A stretch of DNA of 64,000 bases. Source: Amycolatopsis sp. GM8. GTDB lineage: Bacteria; Actinomycetota; Actinomycetes; Mycobacteriales; Pseudonocardiaceae. The stretch is from the NCBI RefSeq assembly GCF_021653975.1, contig NZ_JAJKFK010000001.1, positions 960,863-1,024,862 of the forward strand. Reading direction: 5' to 3'. Below are positions 25,392 to 33,050 of this stretch, piece by piece. Every line of letters starts with the position of its first letter. Position 1 is the first letter of the stretch. Position numbers and translations under genes: made by a program. A model generated the notes under the pieces. The model was not told the DNA's origin, searched no databases, and worked only from the letters and a program-made list of their open reading frames with translations.

Positions 25392-26033
25392 ATGAGCCGT
25401 ATGACAACTGCTTCCGAACCCCGCTGGCGAAGACTCGAGCCCGACCAACGGAGAGAGCAGATTTTCACCTGCGCCGCACGCTTGTTCGGTGAACGCCCGT
25501 ATGCCGACGTGTCCACTTCGGACATCGCCGCCGAGGCCGGGGTGGCGCGCGGTCTGATCAATCACTATTTCGGCACGAAGCGGGAGCTGTACCTCGCCGT
25601 GATCCGCCGCGCGGTCACGATGCCGGCACCGGACACCCGGGACGACGGGATCGCCGGTTCCTTGCCCGAACGGGCACATGCGACCGTCGAATGGTTCCTC
25701 GACATGGTGCTCGACCAGGGAAAGATGTGGCTGGTCGCCACTTCGGAGGGCATCGGGCAGGACCACGAGGTGGAGCAGATCATCATGGACGCCGAACGGA
25801 AATCCGCCGAACGGCTGCTGGACGCGTTCGATCTGCCGTCGGACAGTAGTGTCCGGCCGCGGCTGAATGCGTTTTGCCGGGCTTTCGCCGGAATGGTGAA
25901 GGCCGCCGGGCGCGAATGGCTGGTACGCGGCGAACTCGACCGCGCCCAGGTGCATTTACTGCTGGACCAAACGCTGATCACGCTTCTCGAGGACGTGTTC
26001 CCGAAGGTGATCGAAGAACGCACCGCCCGCTGA
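25392..26033 (+). CDS. TetR-family transcriptional regulator
   Basis: A 213-aa regulator with the HTH region REQIFTCAARLFGERPYADV, STSDIAAEAGVARGLINHYF and GTKRELYLAVI. The RGLINHYFGTK recognition helix is typical of the subgroup near KstR2/FadR-like TetRs, but assignment to lipid control is not supported by the sequence alone. Two closely spaced ATGs (25392 and 25401) are possible; neither has a strong ribosome site. A 190-bp gap separates it from the LacI gene and contains an 11-bp palindrome at 25203-25213. Confidence 0.88.
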   Translation: MSRMTTASEPRWRRLEPDQRREQIFTCAARLFGERPYADVSTSDIAAEAGVARGLINHYFGTKRELYLAVIRRAVTMPAPDTRDDGIAGSLPERAHATVEWFLDMVLDQGKMWLVATSEGIGQDHEVEQIIMDAERKSAERLLDAFDLPSDSSVRPRLNAFCRAFAGMVKAAGREWLVRGELDRAQVHLLLDQTLITLLEDVFPKVIEERTAR

Positions 26034-26074
26034 GAATGTGCCGGAACGGCAAAAGCCCTGTCCCCGCTTTTCCC

Positions 26075-26737
26075 TCAGCGGTAGGTCAACATCCGCGAGG
26101 TCCGGCCGTCGAAATGCGAATGCTCGTTGAACGACACCAATGAGACGCCACTGCGCCCGGACACCAGTTTCGTGATCCCTCCGTTGACCGTGACCTGATG
26201 CAACTTCCGCAAGCCGGCTTCAGGACTCCCGAGCAGGTGGCCGGCGAGCGTGCCGATCACCCCGCCCGAGGTGAACACGACAGCGTTCTCTCCCTTGCCC
26301 AGCAAGGAGACCAGGTCCGCGAGCGCACCGCGCACGCGGTCGACGAACATCGGCCAGGTCTGCGCGCACGGGCTGTCGTCGCCGGCCTCGATCCACTGGT
26401 CGAGCGCGTTGTCGAGGACCGCCTGGTAGCCGCGGGGGTCGCCGGCGTCCTGCGGAGCGCCGCCCCCGTACTGGCCCACGATGTCGATGGGGTCGTACTC
26501 GTTCCACCGCGGGTCCTCGTCGGCGGGTGTCTTGACACCCAGCCAGTCGAGCACGGTCTCGGCTGTCTTTCGTTGCCGCACAAGCGACCCCGAACGTGCT
26601 TCGGTGAAGCGGACATCGCGGCGCAGGAGTTCCGCGCCGACCATCGCGCCCTGCTCGATGCCGAGCGGGGACAGCCGGTCGTAGTCCGCTTCACCGAAGG
26701 TGGCCTGACCATGTCTGATCAGGTAGATCGCTCCCAT
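26075..26737 (-). CDS. Histidine phosphatase family protein (phosphoglycerate mutase-like)
   Basis: A 220-aa member of the RHG superfamily. The phospho-accepting His lies in YLIRHGQATFGE at residues 5-16, and the conserved second Arg is in VRQRKTAETV near 54-58. The second catalytic His region is probably VVFTSGGVIGTLAG, near residue 160. The usual second His is replaced by a Gly/Gly context there, so activity may be altered. It lies 80 bp after the subtilase gene, behind a GC-rich hairpin. Substrate unknown; it might act on phosphosugars or protein phosphates. Confidence 0.85.
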   Translation of the reverse strand: MGAIYLIRHGQATFGEADYDRLSPLGIEQGAMVGAELLRRDVRFTEARSGSLVRQRKTAETVLDWLGVKTPADEDPRWNEYDPIDIVGQYGGGAPQDAGDPRGYQAVLDNALDQWIEAGDDSPCAQTWPMFVDRVRGALADLVSLLGKGENAVVFTSGGVIGTLAGHLLGSPEAGLRKLHQVTVNGGITKLVSGRSGVSLVSFNEHSHFDGRTSRMLTYR

Positions 26738-26766
26738 GTAAGGCCTGTCTTGAGTTGGCTCGCCTG

Positions 26767-26792
26767 GCGGCGCGGGTGGCGGGCCGCGCCGC
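26767..26792 (-). terminator. GC-rich hairpin after the subtilase gene
   Basis: GCGGCGCGG pairs with CCGCGCCGC across an 8-nt loop. It stands about 25 bp beyond the subtilase stop on the minus strand and about 30 bp before the histidine phosphatase start. There is no U run, so it is a moderate call. Confidence 0.45.
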
Positions 26793-26816
26793 TTCTCAAC
26801 CTACCTACCTGCCTGC

Positions 26817-27986
26817 CTATTCGCCCGTGTACAGCAGCTTGTTGGGCGTACCCGCGGTCGCGTTGCTGATCTTGTCGGTGGTCGCCGCGGCGGTCAGCGC
26901 GTCGGACACCTCGGCGGGCGTCGCGTCGGGGTGATCGGCCAGGTAGAGCGCGGCCGCGCCGGTGACGTGCGGGGTCGCCATCGACGTGCCGCTGATCGTG
27001 TTGGTCGCGGTGTCGCCGGTGCCCCAGGACGAGGTGATGTTCACGCCCGGCGCGTAGAGGTCGACATCGCTGCCATAGTTGGAGAAGCTGGCCTGCCGGT
27101 CGGTCCGGTCGCTGGCGGCGACGGTGATCGCCGTCGGCACCCGGGCCGGTGAGTAGCCGCTCGCGTCGGCGCTGCTGTTGCCGGCCGCGACGGCAAACGT
27201 CACGCCCTTCGCGATCGCGCCCGCGACGGCCTGGTCGAGCGCGTCGTCGGCGGTGCCGCCGAGGCTCATGTTGGCGACCGAGGGGCCGGACGCGTTCTGC
27301 GCGACCCAGTTGATCCCGGCGACGACCTGCTCGGTGGTGCCGCTGCCGTCCGCGTCGAGCACCCGGACCGGCACGATCTTGACGCCCTTGGCGACGCCGT
27401 ATTCGCTGCCGCCGATGGTGCCCGCGACATGCGTGCCGTGGCCGTTCTCGTCGGTCGGGTCGTCGTCGTTGTCGATGAAGTCGTGCCCGCCGGACACGCG
27501 GCCGCCGAAGGTCTCGTGCGTGGCGCGGACGCCGGTGTCGATGACGTACGCGGTCACGTTCGACGCCGCCGTGCTGTAGGTGTAGGACGAGTCGAGCGGG
27601 CGGTCGTGCTGGTCGATCCGGTCCAGACCCCACGAAGGCGGGTTGTCCTGGGTGTCGGAGACGTGGAAGACGTGGTTCTGCACGACGAAGGCGACGTTGC
27701 TGTCCGCGGCCATCCGCTTGGCCTCGCGCTCGGTGGCGTGGATCGAGAATCCGTGCAGCGCCGAGTCGAACGTGTGCAGGATGCTCGTGTCGTAACGGCC
27801 CGCCAGGGTCTGCGAAAGCGTGTTGACGATGCCGGCCTTCTTGAGCACCACGATGTAGCTGCCCGAGACCGCACCCGCGGTGTTCGCGTCGCGGATCTGG
27901 CCCTCCTGGGCCTGGGCGCTTGCCGTCCCGCCGGCAACGGTCACCAGCGCCACGCCGATGACGACGAACTTCCGAGCGTTACCCAT
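26817..27986 (-). CDS. Secreted S8 subtilisin-family serine protease
   Basis: A 389-aa secreted protease. The N-terminal signal peptide (ARKFVVIGVALVTVAGGTASA) is followed by an I9 inhibitor-like propeptide with SGSYIVVLKKAG. The catalytic triad is visible: Asp in YVIDTGVRATH, His in NGHGTHVAGTIGG and Ser in GTSMATPHVTGAAALYL. The mature enzyme resembles the proteinase K/aqualysin group. The start given has GGAGGA six bases upstream; a longer start six codons earlier lacks this. Its last codons lie on a short RCCT tetranucleotide repeat (26800-26820). It is divergent from an HTH regulator, and the gap carries an inverted 10-bp motif. Confidence 0.95.
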   Translation of the reverse strand: MGNARKFVVIGVALVTVAGGTASAQAQEGQIRDANTAGAVSGSYIVVLKKAGIVNTLSQTLAGRYDTSILHTFDSALHGFSIHATEREAKRMAADSNVAFVVQNHVFHVSDTQDNPPSWGLDRIDQHDRPLDSSYTYSTAASNVTAYVIDTGVRATHETFGGRVSGGHDFIDNDDDPTDENGHGTHVAGTIGGSEYGVAKGVKIVPVRVLDADGSGTTEQVVAGINWVAQNASGPSVANMSLGGTADDALDQAVAGAIAKGVTFAVAAGNSSADASGYSPARVPTAITVAASDRTDRQASFSNYGSDVDLYAPGVNITSSWGTGDTATNTISGTSMATPHVTGAAALYLADHPDATPAEVSDALTAAATTDKISNATAGTPNKLLYTGE

Positions 27987-28062
27987 GGACTGTCCTCCCC
28001 GCACGTTCTAGTGATGTGAGGCCACTCAATCGGGTTTTGAAACGCCTGGGCAACGATTCACA

Positions 28063-28212
28063 GTTACCAGTACTAATCCATTTGGAGTAATGCTGATCCG
28101 TTACCAATCAGACCGAAAGTAGGCGGCACGGTCCGCAGCCGAACTGCTTTAGACATCCGTTTCCGCCGTGGCTGCCGTCGGATTGGTAACGAACGGCGCT
28201 GTAAGGTAGAGG
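28063..28212. promoter_or_regulatory. Subtilase/HTH-regulator divergent control region with GTTACCA motifs
   Basis: GTTACCAATC at 28100-28109 is repeated as an exact inverted copy (GATTGGTAAC) at 28181-28190, and a partial copy GTTACCAG lies at 28063. The copy nearer the regulator overlaps a -35-like TTGGTA (28183-28188), with TAGAGG 18 nt later (28207-28212). This fits self-repression of the regulator and control of the protease. Confidence 0.5.
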
Positions 28213-28236
28213 CGTAGCCGACGCGAGGCGGAGAGG

Positions 28237-29112
28237 GTGACCAGTTCCGACACCGCGTTCTCGAACGCGCTCCGCGCCGCGATCGCCCGCAGCGGCCTGA
28301 GCCTCGACCGTCTGCAGGCCCGGCTCCAGACCAATGGCATCCCGGTGAGCGTGACCGCGCTCAGCTATTGGCAGTCCGGCAAGCGCCAGCCCGAACGGCA
28401 AAGTTCGCTGTCGGCGGTGCGCGTACTGGAAGACGTGCTCGGACTGCGGCCCGGCGAGCTGCTGAGCCTGCTCCCGCCACCCCGCCCGCGCGGCACCGCC
28501 CGGCACCGGACGGAGCCGGTCAACTTCCCGCTGGAAGCGCTGCGGGCACTGCTCGAACGCGTCGGCGCGCCGCATGCCCTCGAACAGCAGCACCAACTCA
28601 CCCTCGCCAGCCTGCACGACCGCTGCGAGATCGCGGACGACGGTGGTCAGCGCTCGATGACAGCGCGGGCGGTGTTCCAGTCCACTGCGGACGGTCAGGA
28701 CCGGTGGCTGCTCGTCTACGACCATGGCGGCGCCGATCCGCCCCGTTTGCACGCTTTGCGTAATTGTCAGGCGGGCCGGGTCGAGGTCGATACCGAACAC
28801 GGCCTCACCGCCGCGGAGCTGATTTTCGACCGGACCATCGATCGCGGCGAGACGCACCTGATCGAGTACACGCTCACGAACGCCGGCCCGCCCTATCCCG
28901 AGTGCGCGAACACCTACTACCGCGAGTTCCGCCGCCCGGTGCGCGAGTACCTGCTGGAGATCCAGTTCGACGCGGCGCCCGAGCGGTGCTGGCAGTACGC
29001 GCGGACCGGGGAGGCCGAGGACAGACGCGACCTGAAGCTGGACGGGACCGGTGGAGTGCACGCGGTGGCACTGGACTTCGGGCCGGGCGTGTTCGGCATC
29101 GGGTGGCGGTGA
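28237..29112 (+). CDS. XRE-like HTH regulator with unknown sensor domain
   Basis: A 291-aa protein. The N-terminal 75 residues resemble a Cro/CI-type HTH: FSNALRAAIARSGLSLDRLQ, then VSVTALSYWQSGKRQPERQS and LEDVLGLRPGELLSLL. The remaining 200 residues are a globular domain with no family I can name. Segments such as AVFQSTADGQDRWLLVYDH and YREFRRPVREYLLEIQFD suggest beta strands. The GTG start follows GGAGAGG closely. It is divergent from the subtilase, with shared repeated motifs between them, so it probably regulates that protease and itself. Confidence 0.82.
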   Translation: MTSSDTAFSNALRAAIARSGLSLDRLQARLQTNGIPVSVTALSYWQSGKRQPERQSSLSAVRVLEDVLGLRPGELLSLLPPPRPRGTARHRTEPVNFPLEALRALLERVGAPHALEQQHQLTLASLHDRCEIADDGGQRSMTARAVFQSTADGQDRWLLVYDHGGADPPRLHALRNCQAGRVEVDTEHGLTAAELIFDRTIDRGETHLIEYTLTNAGPPYPECANTYYREFRRPVREYLLEIQFDAAPERCWQYARTGEAEDRRDLKLDGTGGVHAVALDFGPGVFGIGWR

Positions 29113-29132
29113 GCGCGGGAAACCGCCACCCG
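29100..29132. terminator. Hairpin over the regulator stop codon, between convergent genes
   Basis: CGGGTGGCGGT pairs with ACCGCCACCCG (11 bp, perfect) with an 11-nt loop. The stem includes the end of the HTH regulator, its TGA lies at the loop edge, and the convergent acyl-CoA synthetase stop is 13 bp away. It could serve both genes. Confidence 0.6.
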
Positions 29133-29144
29133 ACAACGAAAACG

Positions 29145-30785
29145 TCAGCCGACGGGACGGCCGCCGAACTGCGGGCGCGCCGGGCCTTGCTCCAGCACGT
29201 TCCGCAGCACCTTGCCCGTCGCGTTCCTGGGCAACTGCGCCAGAAACTCCACATCCCGGGGCACTTTGTACCGCGCCAGGTTCGACTTCACGTACTCCCG
29301 CACGACGTCGGCGTCCAGCCGGCTCCCGTCCGCGCGCACGATGAAAGCCTTGAGCCGCTGACCGAACTGCGCGTCGGGGACGCCGATCACCGCCGCCTCG
29401 ATCACGTCCGGCCGTTCCACCAGAAGGTTTTCCACCTCGACGGGGAACACGTTCTCCCCGCCCGAAACGATCATCTCGTCGTCCCGGCCGTCGATGAACA
29501 GCAGACCGTCCTCGTCGAAGTGCCCGACATCGCCGGTGGACAGCAGTCCGTCGATCAGCTCCTTGTGCCGGCCGTCGGTGTACCCGTGGAAGCTCAGCCC
29601 GCTCCCGACGAAAACCCGGCCCGTCACACCGGGTTCGGTGATCTGGTTGCCGCCCGCGTCGTACAGCGCGACCTTGCAGCCCACCGGCGCGCGCCCGACG
29701 GTGCCCGGCGCCTTGCGCCAGTCCTCGGGTGTCGCGACCGTCGCGACCGCGACTTCCGTTGAGCCGTAAAGGTTGTGGATCACGTCGCCGAAGGCGGCCG
29801 TCGCCCGGTTACCGAGGTCCGGCGACAGTGCCGAGCCCGCGACGAAGATGATCCGCAGCGACGAGGTGTCGTACCTGCTGAGCACCTGCGGCCCCAGGTC
29901 GACGATCCGCTGCAGCATCGTCGGCACCAGCACCAGCGTCGTGCACTGGTGTTCCTGCACGCCCCGCAGCGTCGCCTCCGGGTCGAACCGGCGGCGCATC
30001 ACGACCTTGCAGCCCAGCGCGTACGACAGGATGAACTGCGAAACCCCGGTGCCGTGGAACAGCGGCGCGCCGAGATAGGTGGCTTCCCCGGACCGCAACG
30101 GGATCCGGTCCAGGAACTGCACCGAGGACATCAGCGAGGTGTGATCGCGCGGCGCGCCCTTGGGGGTGCCGGTGGTCCCGCTCGTCAGCAACACGAAGCC
30201 GCCGCGCCGTTCCGGGGACGGCACCGGCCGGTCGTCGGTGATCGCGATCAGCTGGTCGAGCACGGGGAAACCGTGCACCGGGGGGCGGTCGACCCACGCC
30301 AGATAGCGCTCGACATAACCCGGGACCGCGGACAGCAGCTCGGTGAACTCCTGGTCGTAGACGAGCACGGTGGCCTTCTCGCGCTGGACCACGTCGGCGA
30401 GCTGCCGCTGGCCGAACCCGGTGTTCAGCAGCACCAGGCGGGCGCCGAGCTTGCCCGCGGCCGACGTCGACAGCACCAGCCCGCGGTGGTCGCGGCACAG
30501 CGCGGCGATCACGGTGCCGGTCGTCACGCCACGCTCCGCCCAGGCCCGGGCGAGCGCGTTGGACTGCAGTTCGAGCTGCTGGAACGTGAGCGGGCCCCGG
30601 TCGTCAACGAGGCCGACATTGTTGGGGTAACGGCGGGCCGCGACCTGCGCCGCCGCCGCGAACGGACCGATTCTGCGCATCGCCAGCAGGGCGAACAGGC
30701 CCTCGTCCACGCGCGGGAAGGGGATCAGGCCCGCTCTCCACATCACCTCGACGCTGCGGACGGTCTCCGTTACCTTGCCGAGCAT
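29145..30785 (-). CDS. Acyl-CoA synthetase / AMP-dependent ligase (FadD-like)
   Basis: A 546-aa ANL-superfamily enzyme that activates a carboxylic acid as its adenylate and passes it to CoA. The phosphate-binding loop is LLTSGTTGTPKGAPRDH near residue 200, the adenylate motif is NLYGSTEVAVATV near 345, and the STGDVGHFDEDGLLFIDGRDDEMI hinge region is near 425. The catalytic Lys near the end lies in PRNATGKVLRNVL. Layout matches fatty acyl-CoA synthetases of the FadD2/FadD12 type in actinomycetes, but chain length is unknown. ATG follows CGGAGGCACC. It is divergent from a polymerase-like gene. Confidence 0.93.
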   Translation of the reverse strand: MLGKVTETVRSVEVMWRAGLIPFPRVDEGLFALLAMRRIGPFAAAAQVAARRYPNNVGLVDDRGPLTFQQLELQSNALARAWAERGVTTGTVIAALCRDHRGLVLSTSAAGKLGARLVLLNTGFGQRQLADVVQREKATVLVYDQEFTELLSAVPGYVERYLAWVDRPPVHGFPVLDQLIAITDDRPVPSPERRGGFVLLTSGTTGTPKGAPRDHTSLMSSVQFLDRIPLRSGEATYLGAPLFHGTGVSQFILSYALGCKVVMRRRFDPEATLRGVQEHQCTTLVLVPTMLQRIVDLGPQVLSRYDTSSLRIIFVAGSALSPDLGNRATAAFGDVIHNLYGSTEVAVATVATPEDWRKAPGTVGRAPVGCKVALYDAGGNQITEPGVTGRVFVGSGLSFHGYTDGRHKELIDGLLSTGDVGHFDEDGLLFIDGRDDEMIVSGGENVFPVEVENLLVERPDVIEAAVIGVPDAQFGQRLKAFIVRADGSRLDADVVREYVKSNLARYKVPRDVEFLAQLPRNATGKVLRNVLEQGPARPQFGGRPVG

Positions 30786-30900
30786 GGTGCCTCCGTTGGT
30801 CCGACCGGGGGAACGAACCTACCGGAGAGTAGTGAAGGACCGGCCGGGTGGCCAGGGCACCCCGCAAAAAATTGTCGGTGCTCCAGCGCAGAATCTCTGT

Positions 30901-32535
30901 GTGTACATCTTCGTCGGTCAGGAGGAGGACGGCACCTTTTCGGTGCTGGAATCCGCCGGCCGGCGCAGCGTCGATCTCGCCGGGCTGGCCGAGCTGGAGC
31001 GGGCACACCGGCCACGCTGGGTTTTCGCGTCGGTCGAGCGGCTGTATCCGGAGCTGGTGCGCGGCGGGCTGCGCGTGAGCAGGTGCCATGACCTGTCGCT
31101 CGCCGAGGGGTTGCTGCTCGGGCACGAGGGCCGTGGTGGTCCTCGTGGCCTGCCCGCGGCGCTGGCCCGGGCGAACGGGCAGGAGCCGCCGCCGGATGAA
31201 CCGACGCACGCCGACGCGCAGCCCGCGCTGTTCGAGACCCGGGGCTCCGGGCTGCCGCCCGGCGTGGCGGAGGTCGACGCGGCGAAGATCGTACTGGCCG
31301 AACAGGAGCGCCGGGTTCGCGCGACGGAACATCCGGAGCGCCTGCGGCTGCTGATCGCGGCCGAGTCGGCGAGCGCGCTCGTCGCCGCCGAGATGACGCA
31401 CGACGGATTGCCGTGGCGGCCGGACATCCACGACGAGTTGCTGACGGAGATCCTCGGTCCGCGGGTACCGGCCGGGCAGCGACCCAAGACGCTGATCGAG
31501 CTCGCCGCCCGGATCACCGAGGTGTTCGGCGGCAAACCGGTGAACCCGGACAGCCCGGCTTCGATCGCGCGCGCCTTCAGCCGCGAGGGGATCTCGATCT
31601 CCTCGGCGCGGGCACATGTGCTGCGCCAGATCGACCATCCCGCGGTGCCACTGCTGATCGAGTACCGCGAACTGTCCCGGTTGTATTCGGCCAACGGCTG
31701 GACGTGGCTCGACGAGTGGGTGCACGACGGCCGGTTCCGCCCGGCGTGGGTGGTCGGCGGGGTGGTCTCGGGGCGGTGGGCCAGCCAGGGCGGTGGTGCG
31801 CTGCAGATTCCGAAGACGCTGCGGGTGTGCGTGCGCGCGGATCCGGGCTGGAAGCTCGTGGTCGCGGACGCGGCGCAGCTCGAACCCCGGATCCTGACAG
31901 CGCTTTCCGGGGACCGGCGCCTCGCCGAGGTGTCGGCGTCGACGGACCTGTACGCGCGACTGGCCGAGGCGATGTTCCCGGTGGTGGACGAGAAATCGCG
32001 TGGCCGGGCGAAGATCGCGATGCTGTCGGCGATGTACGGCGGCACGGCCGGTGAGGCGTCGTCGCTGCTCGCCTTGCTGCGCCAGCGTTTCCCGGACGCG
32101 GTGTCCTATGTGGAGCGTGCCGCGCAGGCCGGGGAGCGTGGTGAGCGAGTGCGCTCGCGGCTGGGGCGTACCTCCCCCGCGCCGTCCGAGGCGTGGCGCG
32201 CGCTGACCGGCGCGGCCGAGGACGACGGCCGCGCCCGGCAGGCGTCGCGCAACTGGGGCCGGTTCACACGCAACTTCGTGGTCCAGGCCAGCGCCGCCGA
32301 TTTCACGGCGGTCCTGCTCGCCACCCTGCGCAGCCGCCTGCCGGCGCGAGCGCAATTGGTTTTCTTCCAGCACGACGAGGTCATCGTGCACGCGCCGGAC
32401 GACCTGGCCGGCGAGGTCCCGGCCCTGATCGAGTCCTCGGTCGCCGAGACGTCAGCCCTGATGTTCGGAGCGTCCTGCCCGGTCCACTTCCCCATGCACA
32501 CCGCAGTGGTAGACACCTACGCGGACGCGAAGTAG
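30901..32535 (+). CDS. Bifunctional 3'-5' exonuclease/DNA polymerase-like protein (family A)
   Basis: A protein of about 544 aa related to DNA polymerase I without a 5' nuclease domain. Motif A is VVADAAQLEPRILTALSGD, which keeps the catalytic Asp but is a variant of DYSQIELR. Motif B is RGRAKIAMLSAMYGG, keeping the O-helix Lys and Tyr. Motif C is FQHDEVIVH with the catalytic Asp-Glu pair. The N-terminal exonuclease-like part lacks a clear DxE pair, so proofreading is doubtful. Two GTG starts fit: 30901, where family-like sequence (YIFVGQEEDG) begins, and 30832, which follows GGAGA. It probably acts in DNA repair; its role is unproven. Confidence 0.85.
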   Translation: MYIFVGQEEDGTFSVLESAGRRSVDLAGLAELERAHRPRWVFASVERLYPELVRGGLRVSRCHDLSLAEGLLLGHEGRGGPRGLPAALARANGQEPPPDEPTHADAQPALFETRGSGLPPGVAEVDAAKIVLAEQERRVRATEHPERLRLLIAAESASALVAAEMTHDGLPWRPDIHDELLTEILGPRVPAGQRPKTLIELAARITEVFGGKPVNPDSPASIARAFSREGISISSARAHVLRQIDHPAVPLLIEYRELSRLYSANGWTWLDEWVHDGRFRPAWVVGGVVSGRWASQGGGALQIPKTLRVCVRADPGWKLVVADAAQLEPRILTALSGDRRLAEVSASTDLYARLAEAMFPVVDEKSRGRAKIAMLSAMYGGTAGEASSLLALLRQRFPDAVSYVERAAQAGERGERVRSRLGRTSPAPSEAWRALTGAAEDDGRARQASRNWGRFTRNFVVQASAADFTAVLLATLRSRLPARAQLVFFQHDEVIVHAPDDLAGEVPALIESSVAETSALMFGASCPVHFPMHTAVVDTYADAK

Positions 32536-32566
32536 CGATTGCCTGTACCTGACCTGTCGGGTCTAC

Positions 32567-33049
32567 TTGTGTCTTCGCTCTCGTCGACGACGAGAAGCAA
32601 GAAAAACTCGAGGCCATAGCCACTTTCTCGGACCCGCGCGTCAGCTCGCAGGTGCCCTGAACCGTGCCGTGGATGGCGTCCCCCAGAGCATTAAAGCAGC
32701 AGTCGAACAGCTGGCAGCCGTCATCACCAAAGACCTCGAACTCGGAGCACCCATGGCGGAGTTCGTCCCACTGCTCCGGCACGCCCCGGTGGACGGAACG
32801 CGGACCTCTATCGACAAACGGCGCGAGTATTCGACGATCTCGAATCAGGAAGATTCCGCACCCCAATTGCATGACGAGAGAGGTGGCCTTGACGAGGCTG
32901 ATCGGATCAACACGGATGACGACAAACTCACGGACATCTCACCGAAATGTTTCGATGGTCGAATAGAGCCAGAAGGGGCCCTCGATCACTGGTTCGAGTT
33001 GTTCCGTTCCGAAGACGAGCGTGATCCGGAACGCGGCTTTCGGCGGTGA
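32567..33049 (+). other. Uncertain ORF in a 515-bp gap
   Basis: The gap between the polymerase-like gene and hrpA holds no recognised gene. A TTG-started 160-codon frame is open, and its middle part (NRAVDGVPQSIKAAVEQLAA then VITKDLELGAPMAEF) reads like real helical protein. The first 25 and last 50 residues do not, and the codon bias is weaker than in neighbours. It may be a decayed or transferred gene. An opposite-strand frame is equally unsupported. Confidence 0.3.
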
Positions 33050-33050
33050 G

